Positions 1-7,115 of a DNA stretch of 10,850 nucleotides are shown piece by piece (position 1 is the stretch's first letter; each line of letters opens with the position of its first letter). This DNA is from UBA7328 sp036479115 (lineage in GTDB: Bacteria > Bacteroidota > Bacteroidia > Chitinophagales > Saprospiraceae). Both the position numbers and the translations under genes were made by a program. The notes beneath the pieces were generated by a model, which worked only from the letters and a program-made list of their open reading frames with translations, had not been told where the DNA came from and ran no database searches. The DNA lies in the NCBI GenBank assembly GCA_036479115.1, contig JAZGFD010000035.1:1-10850 (forward strand). The letters are read 5' to 3'.

Positions 1-3000
1 TTGTAAATCAGTTCAATAATTTTATTACTTACAACGATTTTGGAAGTAGCGTTGGCATTAGTGGGGATGATATATTAGTCTGGGCTAATCATAATGGGAC
101 TGCCCGAATCTATCAATATAAACGAAATGGTTCAACATGGGTTGAAGTAAACAATTCCTTAGGTGGTGCATTAGAAGCATCTGCTCCATTCAACATCAAC
201 AGGATAGATATGACCGATGACTATGCTATAGTAGGAGATTGGAATGAAAATGATGTTTATTTCTTAAAAAAAGATGCAGGTAGTGGTGATTACTTATCCG
301 AGCAATCCGTACAGCACAAAGTTCCTGCTACTGATAATTTTGGGTGGACGGTAGCCATACATGGAGATTATGCCATGATAGGAGGGAAGAATGATGACCA
401 GGCAGGTACAAATGCAGGGGCCGCATGGCTTTGGAAAAGAGTAGCTAATGTATGGACAGAATTAAAAAAAATAACCGCACCCGACCCATCTGCAAATGCC
501 TTTTTCGGGTATAGTGTTGACATTAATGCTACGAGTTATATAATAGGAGCAAAAGGACACAATGACAACCAAGGAAAAATATATTATTTCCCTATAGCTT
601 CACCCACTAATGTAGTAGCAAGTGATGGAGATCCCAATAAAACCGACATCACTTGGAATTATGATGGTTCCGAATCAGCTATTGACGGTTTTAGAATCCA
701 TCGGGATGGTGTATTGATAGATAGTGAATCTGCAAGTTCCCGTACTTATTCTGATACCGATGGTATCCCCGGCAAAGAATATGTATATAGTGTTTTTGCT
801 TATAATATGACTACCCGTTTTGAGTCTTACCGCAGTACTGACAAGGGCTTTAAAGAAGCAGAAGGACAGATAAAAGGGAATGTGGTTACCCTGACTGGTG
901 GGCCCGTACCCGATGTATTGATAACTGCCACAGGAACAGCCCTGGGAGAATTTTATACCTATACAACTACCTCTATTGGAAATGGTACTTACACTATAGA
1001 TAATGTATTTTTTAACCCCGATAATATTACAGAATATGAAGTTAGTGCCTCATTTCCTGGTCATGATTTGGTGGCAAGGACACCTCCATCTACAGCCTTT
1101 TTTGATCAAGAACCTACTGTTTCTGGTATAAATTTTCTAGATAGAACTGCCTTTATTATTAAAGGTGTTATTTCTCAAAAGAACACCACTTGCAATCTGG
1201 AAGGCATTACGATTACTGCCACTTCCAGCTTTGTGAATGATCCTAATAAAATCTCTACTGCCACGACCGGATCAGATGGTACTTATAGCCTGATTATAGA
1301 ACCTACGTCGGCAGGTCTGACCTCTATTAATGTCAGTATCAGTAATGTACGGGTTCTTACTGAAGGGATTGAAAGTTCCAATATTTACTACGATTTTGTG
1401 GTATTGGATAATACTCCAGTCAATTTTATAGATTTTACCAACTTCCCGATAGAGACAACAATCAATTTTGAGGATGAGTTGACTTATCCAGTGACATTGG
1501 TGGTTCAAAATACCTGTGAAGCTCCTATCAGTCAGGATCATTTTGAAGTGAGAGTACGGACATTGGATGGCTGCTATGATCAAAGATATTTAACTACAGG
1601 AAGCAATGGCGAGGTAACAATAAATTTACCGCCATTAAATTTTGACATGAAAGTGGTCGGTGTTGATAATCAAACAGGTCAAAACCAATTGGCATTGGAC
1701 TTTTTTGCCGCAGTGCCCAATAAGCTCAACTTATTCGATATTCACAAGGATACCTATGACGGATTAACAATACAGCAAAGAGAGAATCTAGGGGATTTGA
1801 ATCTGGACAGTAAATTTACTTATCACAAAGCACCTACTATTAATATTTCTGGATTCAGCTCTTTCTTTTGTAATGACCCGACGGAGGCTGCCATAATCAC
1901 ACAAGGGCAGCTCTACAGCTTAGATATTGACATTACAGAAACTCATAATGGTGTATCTTGTTCGGTCTCTGAAGGACGATTAAAAATAACGAACCCAGCA
2001 GCTCAAAATAGTTCGCTTTTCATAGATTATGACGCTGATCTGAATGGTTTTCCGACGTATAACTTTATTGCAGGAGACCCCAATCCTGTAGTACCCTATC
2101 TACATGGACTGATTATCGATTATATATCTGAGGATGGGAGCTTTTTAGGTACTACCATCCAGCCTGTTTTTGTAGAAGGGTCTATTGCTGTGCCTGGTAC
2201 TGATGTACTGGTGGATCCAGTAAGCAATGATCAGGTTCAGTATCCACTATTCATTCTGCGAGACCCAATGGGTGATTTGAGCTATAGTGCTATTACAACT
2301 ACTAAATCTTTTAGCGAAAATGTAAATTTCGCTATGGAGGAAGGAGCAGAAATCACGGGTTTTTTTAGAGCATTATTGACTGGTGCTACCCTAGGTGCCG
2401 AAATTTCAACAGACATCACTGTTGGAGCGAGTGCATCACAATCTCTTGACTTTACTGTTACGGGCACCAATGAAACCACCTTTGAAACTTCGGATGATCC
2501 AGGGGCGGTGGGCCGAACTGCTGATAATATCATAGGTGTCGGAATGTCTATGCAATTTGGACAAATACAGGAATATCGTGTAGGTACGGAGTGTGATCAT
2601 ATAGAAAAAACAACCAAACTTGGTATAACTCCCGGTGGTGTAACTACCCAATGGTCATATACAGTAGGTGCCATAGAAGATATCATCAAAGGTTACCAGC
2701 TAGATCTTATTAGGATAGAGGCCGGAACTCTGGTTATTGACAAAGGTGAAGGAGAATTGTCAAAAATAGAAGCCACAGGATTAGTAAATGCTTATATCGA
2801 CAACTGGACACAAATACTTGTATACCATGATGTCAAAACACTTCCGCACTATTTATTATGTAATAATTCACCCAGAAGTGGTATTCCGATCAATATAAAA
2901 AACGAAATCAAACAATGGCAAAATGGCTTTTGTCCATTGATTGCTACTAAGGTAGATGATGAATGGGTTCTACATGATGATATCGAGTGGAATCAAGCAC

Positions 3001-6000
3001 AATTGGACGGTTATAATAAAGCCGGTACCGCCATTCGGTATTTAACTTTCGGTGAAGAAAATCTTAATGAATGGGCATATCCCGACGGGGCAGATGTAGG
3101 ATCTATTGACATTGAAAGTTTTCCAGATGCCGCTTATGAAACTGCGTTTGGGAAGTTAGCACAGAATTTTTCGTTTGGAGGAAATACAAAATTTACCCAG
3201 TCCATTCAAAGTGTTCAAGAAAATAGTAAAGAATTTACCCAATCTGTTTATGGAGCAGCCAGTATATCGTCAGCTTTTGTAGTCAGAACAGATAATGCAG
3301 TAGGAACTCCCTTTAACAGTATTACAATACAAGACACAGAAATTGATATAGGTCTTAGTGCATCATTTAACGTTTCAGTTTCTAATACATATCAACAAGC
3401 AGAAGAAGAAGGCATCACCATTGAGTACCATCTTGAGGACGATGATCCAGAAGATTTAATCAGCCTTGCTGTGATAATGGGAGCAGCCCAAAATCATAGT
3501 CCTTATTTTGACCTTTTTGGAGGTCATACTTCGTGTCCTCCTGAAGAAGGTTCTGTATTTATAGATGACCCCAATATTTCCTTATTTGATGAACCCACCA
3601 ATACTGCTTTTCAGTCACAAACAAAATATAATGTCCCTGCAGATGAAGTGGCTACATTCCAACTTAGATTGACCAATAATAGCCCACGGAATGAAGTGAG
3701 AGATGTATCTGTATTTTTAGATAATACTTCCAATCCTGATGGAGCTATTGTTAGAATAAATGGGTTTCAGTTGGGAGGGCAGTCGCTGAATTTTTCTAGC
3801 CTACAACCTGGGATTCCTATTGAGGCTACTCTGACAGTAGAAAAAGGCTCTATTGCATTTGATTATGACAACATAAAAATTGGTATCAATGAAGGCTGCT
3901 CTGATGGTGGCATTGAAAAATTTGTCGATGTTTCCATTCATTTTACTAGCCCATGTAGTCCGGTTACTATTGTCCTTCCCGACGACCAATGGGTGATCAG
4001 CAATGCCGAGAATAAAATGCTCATCTGTATTAGGGATTATCAACCCGATAATCTGGTCTTGAATGAAGTTATTTTGGAATACCGCCGTATCGGTGCAGGT
4101 ACGGATTGGGCTTGTGTACCATTGAATCAACTAGGGCTGACTTCTATCGTGGATCGTCAGACTTTGGTGGATTGGAATTCCACTATCGCCGCTGGACAAG
4201 TCCCTGCTTATTATTTTGAATGGACACTACCCGATGACCCTTCCTTTTACCCCGATGGCGATTATGAGATCAGGGTAAAAATGGACTGCGGAGCCACTGC
4301 CAACTATTCCAATGTAGTACCGGGCAAGATAGACCGTAGTGGCTTGATATTGTTCGGAAGCCCCGAGCCTGCTGACGGTATCTGGATCACCGGAGATGAA
4401 ATTTCCTTTGCATTTAATGGCAATTTGGACTGCCCTATAGTCACCGCACAAAGTTTTGTGGATGCTAATTTTAGTCTGATAGATAAATCTGATAATGACG
4501 CACCCGTAGACTTTATCATAGCCTGTTTTAATAATAAAATCATCTTTCAGACAGTGCAAGCTATGAGTACTTACGATGGACATATTTTAGAATTGATGGC
4601 AGATAATGTGGTGAGCACTACAGGCAGTGGACTGCTGGCACCAGTCACCTGGCCATTTAGAGTCGTCACCCAGCAGCTATATTGGCAGACAGCCGATACT
4701 ATAAAGTTGTTTTTATATGAGAATGACACGACTACGGTATCGGTTCAGTTGAACAATTCTACCACTAACCTTACGGCCAATGGAGTTTCTCTGGCAGCCA
4801 AAGATGGAACACTGGATAGTTGGTTGAGCTTTAATCCAGCAGGTACATTTAGTGTAACTCCTTCAGGTACAACAATTGACTTTCTCCTCGAAGCCAATCA
4901 GCCTTTGGGAGTATATACAGAGACCGTGGAAGTAAATGGTCTGGCAGGACAAAAACCGGAATTGGTGATACAACTATGCATTATACCGGAAGCCCCTGAC
5001 TGGGATGTAAATCCAGCCAATTTTTCAAGCTCTATGAATATTGTATCTAATTGGCGATTTACAACTCAGGTATTACAAGGCGAAATGTCGAATGACATTC
5101 AGGATATCATCAGTGTTTGGATAGATGGAGCAATCAGAGGAAGTGCTAATATAGAAAGTGCAGGAAATGGATTTTTTGTCGCTTATCTTTCGATCTCTGG
5201 TGATCCAGGTGATGAAAACAAACCATTGGAATTCAGAGTATGGGATGCGGATGAAGGCATAGAATATTCTAGTAATCCTGAAAATGAAATCCTTTTTGTA
5301 GCGGATGGAATACGGGGCAATACGGCCGGGCCCGAAATCCTCGTAGTGAAAAAATCAACCGATCAAGCTAAATTCATTCCCCTTAATCAAGGCTGGACCT
5401 GGTTCTCGATCAATACTGAATCCAATGACATGAGTCTAGAAACCTGGTTGACATCATTGACTACAGTGAGTGATGGCGATATCATCAAAACGGGTGATAA
5501 GTTTGCCCAATATACCGATGGGGTAGGATGGATAGCTACCGGTGCGAATCCATTGACGGATATGAATGTGCATGAAGGCTACATGATCTTTTTGCAAAAT
5601 GGCCCGGATCAGCTACGAGTGACGGGAAATGACGCCTCCGCCCAGCCCATTACCCTGACAGCAGGATGGAACTGGATAGGCTATCCTTTAGAGGAAGCAC
5701 AGAATTTAACGGGAGCATTTGCTTTAAACAATTTAGCAGATAATGATTTGATAAAAACCATACAGCAAGTAGGGACTGCGCCCTTCGCTCAATACAATAT
5801 TGCCACTACCCAATGGGCGGGTTCTTTGACAGAATTGCAGCCCTATGAAGCGTACAAAATCAATATGGCACACCCTAATGGTGGTATACTCACCTATGCT
5901 CCTGTTGCAGGCATTCAGGTCAGCGAGAATGAAAAATTGTCATCTCTTACTAAATCGATAGTAGCAGCTGATCCGCAAGACCAAGCTACCTGGATTATGA

Positions 6001-6584
6001 ATGATCTGGTCTATCAGTACGTAATGCCTATGGTAGGCGAGTTAAAATACGATGGGGCAGTATCGACTGATACCAATGATAAGGTAGCGGCATTTGTAGG
6101 CAATGATCTGAGAGGTGTCGGTAATGTGGAATTAGTGGCAGGTCTGAGCCGACATGAAGTGAGTTTCCTTATAGGAGGCACAGCAGCCAATGAGGTATTT
6201 ACTCTTTATTATTACAATGCTACAGAGGACACGGTGTATATGCTGACACAGACCATAAGTTTGGATTTGCTGGCTGCAGGAGATGGCAGTACAGGGTATG
6301 GCAAATATTCTAGTCCGTATCTACTAGAAAATGGGGATTGTAGCTCTTCTAATAGTGCATTGGGAATAGTCGGAGATATTTCTACAGGTTTACATCAGAC
6401 ATCTATAGATATTACTTCCTCAGGAAATGTCAAGGCAAATACTTCTGTAGAATTTAGAGCAGGGACATATATCATTCTTTCTTCTGGATTTAATGTGGAG
6501 GACAATGCTACTTTTTTAGCAATAATAGAACCCTGTGTAAATGCGGTGATTTCTGATAAAGAAGAGATTAAAAAAAATAAATAA
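1..6584 (+). CDS. Giant multidomain secreted surface protein, C-terminal ~2190 residues (5'-partial)
   Basis: The frame is open to the left edge: codons from position 3 read DFGSSVGISGDD and onward without a stop, so the ATG at 210 is internal and the true start and signal peptide lie outside. Domains by window position: FG-GAP-like propeller repeats (about 39-596, with FG..V.I.GDYA and GAxW/YxF motifs); a fibronectin III-like domain (597-810); two carboxypeptidase-regulatory-like beta domains (about 860-1065 and 1150-1400, each with a G.YT/S motif); a long Ser/Thr-rich region (about 2280-3400) leading to an acidic DDD / TSCP motif (3402-3569); Ig-like and Big_5-like domains (about 3950-4670); a BACON-like domain (about 4675-4985); a tandem GW-W duplication (5373-5900); a domain with DKVAAFVGNDLRGVG (about 5920-6330); and a Cys-bounded beta module (6339-6536) followed by a Lys-rich tail. 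No catalytic motif is visible. It is probably exported and surface-exposed or released; that role is inferred. Confidence 0.93.
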   Translation, partial: VNQFNNFITYNDFGSSVGISGDDILVWANHNGTARIYQYKRNGSTWVEVNNSLGGALEASAPFNINRIDMTDDYAIVGDWNENDVYFLKKDAGSGDYLSEQSVQHKVPATDNFGWTVAIHGDYAMIGGKNDDQAGTNAGAAWLWKRVANVWTELKKITAPDPSANAFFGYSVDINATSYIIGAKGHNDNQGKIYYFPIASPTNVVASDGDPNKTDITWNYDGSESAIDGFRIHRDGVLIDSESASSRTYSDTDGIPGKEYVYSVFAYNMTTRFESYRSTDKGFKEAEGQIKGNVVTLTGGPVPDVLITATGTALGEFYTYTTTSIGNGTYTIDNVFFNPDNITEYEVSASFPGHDLVARTPPSTAFFDQEPTVSGINFLDRTAFIIKGVISQKNTTCNLEGITITATSSFVNDPNKISTATTGSDGTYSLIIEPTSAGLTSINVSISNVRVLTEGIESSNIYYDFVVLDNTPVNFIDFTNFPIETTINFEDELTYPVTLVVQNTCEAPISQDHFEVRVRTLDGCYDQRYLTTGSNGEVTINLPPLNFDMKVVGVDNQTGQNQLALDFFAAVPNKLNLFDIHKDTYDGLTIQQRENLGDLNLDSKFTYHKAPTINISGFSSFFCNDPTEAAIITQGQLYSLDIDITETHNGVSCSVSEGRLKITNPAAQNSSLFIDYDADLNGFPTYNFIAGDPNPVVPYLHGLIIDYISEDGSFLGTTIQPVFVEGSIAVPGTDVLVDPVSNDQVQYPLFILRDPMGDLSYSAITTTKSFSENVNFAMEEGAEITGFFRALLTGATLGAEISTDITVGASASQSLDFTVTGTNETTFETSDDPGAVGRTADNIIGVGMSMQFGQIQEYRVGTECDHIEKTTKLGITPGGVTTQWSYTVGAIEDIIKGYQLDLIRIEAGTLVIDKGEGELSKIEATGLVNAYIDNWTQILVYHDVKTLPHYLLCNNSPRSGIPINIKNEIKQWQNGFCPLIATKVDDEWVLHDDIEWNQAQLDGYNKAGTAIRYLTFGEENLNEWAYPDGADVGSIDIESFPDAAYETAFGKLAQNFSFGGNTKFTQSIQSVQENSKEFTQSVYGAASISSAFVVRTDNAVGTPFNSITIQDTEIDIGLSASFNVSVSNTYQQAEEEGITIEYHLEDDDPEDLISLAVIMGAAQNHSPYFDLFGGHTSCPPEEGSVFIDDPNISLFDEPTNTAFQSQTKYNVPADEVATFQLRLTNNSPRNEVRDVSVFLDNTSNPDGAIVRINGFQLGGQSLNFSSLQPGIPIEATLTVEKGSIAFDYDNIKIGINEGCSDGGIEKFVDVSIHFTSPCSPVTIVLPDDQWVISNAENKMLICIRDYQPDNLVLNEVILEYRRIGAGTDWACVPLNQLGLTSIVDRQTLVDWNSTIAAGQVPAYYFEWTLPDDPSFYPDGDYEIRVKMDCGATANYSNVVPGKIDRSGLILFGSPEPADGIWITGDEISFAFNGNLDCPIVTAQSFVDANFSLIDKSDNDAPVDFIIACFNNKIIFQTVQAMSTYDGHILELMADNVVSTTGSGLLAPVTWPFRVVTQQLYWQTADTIKLFLYENDTTTVSVQLNNSTTNLTANGVSLAAKDGTLDSWLSFNPAGTFSVTPSGTTIDFLLEANQPLGVYTETVEVNGLAGQKPELVIQLCIIPEAPDWDVNPANFSSSMNIVSNWRFTTQVLQGEMSNDIQDIISVWIDGAIRGSANIESAGNGFFVAYLSISGDPGDENKPLEFRVWDADEGIEYSSNPENEILFVADGIRGNTAGPEILVVKKSTDQAKFIPLNQGWTWFSINTESNDMSLETWLTSLTTVSDGDIIKTGDKFAQYTDGVGWIATGANPLTDMNVHEGYMIFLQNGPDQLRVTGNDASAQPITLTAGWNWIGYPLEEAQNLTGAFALNNLADNDLIKTIQQVGTAPFAQYNIATTQWAGSLTELQPYEAYKINMAHPNGGILTYAPVAGIQVSENEKLSSLTKSIVAADPQDQATWIMNDLVYQYVMPMVGELKYDGAVSTDTNDKVAAFVGNDLRGVGNVELVAGLSRHEVSFLIGGTAANEVFTLYYYNATEDTVYMLTQTISLDLLAAGDGSTGYGKYSSPYLLENGDCSSSNSALGIVGDISTGLHQTSIDITSSGNVKANTSVEFRAGTYIILSSGFNVEDNATFLAIIEPCVNAVISDKEEIKKNK
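5373..5900 (+). repeat. Tandem ~85-residue protein-domain duplication near the C-terminus of the giant protein
   Basis: Two diverged copies lie head to tail in the reading frame: about 5373-5627 and 5646-5900. Shared landmarks in order are L..GW.WFS or GW.WIG, then a DIIKT or DLIKT segment, FAQY, a W with a short L(T) turn, and a final EGYMIF or EAYKIN strand. The duplication is obvious in protein but eroded in DNA, so it is old. GW..I-type units of this kind recur in large secreted Bacteroidota proteins; their function is unknown to me, and binding or a structural stalk is only a guess. Confidence 0.8.
6339..6536 (+). other. C-terminal Cys-bounded beta module (3-coathanger / GCX-like) in the giant protein
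   Basis: The encoded segment starts at a Cys (6339-6341) and ends at a Cys (6534-6536). In between it has short repeating strands containing SGNVKANTSVEFRAG, an ILSSGFNVEDNATF turn and a final I.PC. From memory this resembles the module at or near the C-terminus of many secreted Bacteroidota proteins that NCBI names the 3-coathanger stack domain. The protein then ends with a charged tail, DKEEIKKNK. It occupies the place where a T9SS sorting domain would be expected. Family assignment is by pattern only. Confidence 0.55.
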
Positions 6585-6616
6585 GAATAAGAAACCCAAT
6601 TTGAACAAAGATACCA

Positions 6617-6620
6617 ACTG
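6617..6620. repeat. Left copy of the target-site duplication (ACTG, or AACTGT)
   Basis: ACTG abuts the left inverted repeat, and an identical ACTG at 6783-6786 abuts the right one. The shared string extends to AACTGT if the outermost T/A of the inverted repeat is counted as flank. Four bases alone could match by chance; exact abutment to both repeat ends makes a true duplication likely. Confidence 0.65.
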
Positions 6621-6641
6621 TGAGTCCACTCCGGAAACAGA
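6621..6641 (+). repeat. Left terminal inverted repeat of the 162-bp element
   Basis: It matches the reverse complement of 6762-6782 at 19 of 21 positions. One difference (T at 6625) would still form a G-U pair in plus-strand RNA; the other (G at 6640) would be a G-G mismatch. The core TCCGGA is itself palindromic. It lies 36 bp after the stop codon of the giant protein gene. Confidence 0.78.
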
Positions 6642-6761
6642 CATTTTTCACAAAATGAGTTGTTTTAGATGAGATTTACATTTATTGAGATTCGGTGATG
6701 CCTGAGTATCAGCTAATTGAAAAAAATATAAAGATCGCCAAAAGAAACTTTTTTGATTTTG

Positions 6762-6782
6762 TGTGTTTCCGGAGTGGGCTCA
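6762..6782 (-). repeat. Right terminal inverted repeat of the 162-bp element
   Basis: This is the partner of 6621-6641, ending GGGCTCA. Its outer edge is 54 bp before the ATG of the downstream regulator gene, so the element sits within that gene's upstream region. Confidence 0.78.
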
Positions 6783-6786
6783 ACTG
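6783..6786. repeat. Right copy of the target-site duplication (ACTG, or AACTGT)
   Basis: This is the partner of 6617-6620, directly adjoining the CTCA end of the element. Deleting the element with one copy would give a plausible ancestral intergenic sequence of about 86 bp between the two plus-strand genes. Confidence 0.65.
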
Positions 6787-6836
6787 TACATATTAAAAAG
6801 TGTGCAGTTCGCATTTTAATAAAAAAAATAATAAAT

Positions 6837-7100
6837 ATGACAACTCTAGGGCAGGATATTACGTACGAAAACATATCTCAACGAGAGAAAGAAGTTCTCT
6901 TGCTGATAGCCTATGAAAATACAACCAATGTAATAGCTAACAAGCTATACATCAGTCATCATACAGTAATATCACACAGAAAAAATCTTATGGAAAAGCT
7001 GGAAGTAAAGAATGTAGCTGGAATGATCCGCAGGGCATTTGAGCTAGATTTATTGCGTTCTGATTCAGAATTTATATCTGATCGAGTAGCTCTTGCCTAG
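6837..7100 (+). CDS. Stand-alone LuxR/GerE-type helix-turn-helix transcriptional regulator, 87 aa
   Basis: The product is essentially one LuxR-type DNA-binding domain (residues ~11-75): ISQREKEVLLLIAYENTTN, then NVIANKLYISHHTVISHRKN with the recognition helix around HHTVISHR, then LMEKLEVKNVAGMIRRA. These match the classic pattern of REKEVL, an I(A)..L.IS..TV..H helix pair, and a K(L).V.N dimer helix. No receiver, autoinducer or sensor domain is attached. A stop at 6729-6731 in the same frame, with only non-ATG starts after it, rules out a longer version. I chose the ATG at 6837 because it is the first ATG, it has the A/T-rich leader usual in Bacteroidota, and an upstream TTG start (6753) would add an N-terminus encoded by the mobile-element end. 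It converges on the propeller gene with 15 bp between stops. Target genes and signal are not visible. Confidence 0.88.
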   Translation: MTTLGQDITYENISQREKEVLLLIAYENTTNVIANKLYISHHTVISHRKNLMEKLEVKNVAGMIRRAFELDLLRSDSEFISDRVALA

Positions 7101-7115
7101 GAGTATAATATGAGA

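Larger units (their letters stand above)
6621..6782. mobile_element. 162-bp MITE or insertion-sequence remnant with terminal inverted repeats and target duplication
   Basis: The ends are a 21-bp imperfect inverted repeat (19 of 21 matching): left 6621-6641 begins TGAGTCCACTCCGGAAACAG, and the reverse complement of right 6762-6782 begins TGAGCCCACTCCGGAAACAC. A second inverted block follows inside, CACAAAATGA at 6649-6658 against the complement of 6754-6763 (9 of 10), offset by a few bases. Immediately outside both ends is the direct repeat ACTG (6617-6620 and 6783-6786). If the ends are read as GAG...CTC, the duplication is AACTGT (6616-6621 and 6782-6787). TG...CA termini with a 3-4 bp duplication are typical of IS3-family elements. 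The interior, about 120 bp and AT-rich, holds no convincing gene, so any movement would need a transposase supplied from elsewhere. An invertible promoter is the main alternative but would not explain the flanking direct repeat. Confidence 0.72.

Noticed and set aside
1272..4583. Minus-strand ORFs of 71-118 codons opposite the giant gene
   Set aside because: They overlap a continuous, well-supported plus-strand coding frame and look like random translations of its complement.
6740..6756. Intrinsic terminator (AAAAG ... CTTTTTT)
   Set aside because: Only a five-pair A/T-rich stem; too weak to call.
6621..6782. Invertible phase-variation promoter flanked by inverted repeats, as in Bacteroides surface loci
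   Set aside because: Size and repeat length would fit, but the repeats are imperfect, a direct duplication abuts both ends, no recombinase gene is in view, and I found no good Bacteroidota promoter (TTTG with TAnnTTTG at proper spacing) inside. Kept only as an alternative.
6758..6794. Bacteroidota-type promoter (TTTG ... TACATATT) before the regulator
   Set aside because: The -7 box matches poorly and the spacing of about 25 bp is longer than normal.
6698..6796. 32-codon ORF (MPEYQLIEKNIKIAKRNFF...) inside the mobile element
   Set aside because: It is short, runs through the right inverted repeat, and shows no transposase or other family motif; most likely chance.
6753..6836. N-terminal extension of the regulator from a TTG start
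   Set aside because: The extra 28 residues come partly from the element's inverted repeat, resemble no LuxR-type N-terminus, and a good ATG with an A-rich leader exists at 6837.
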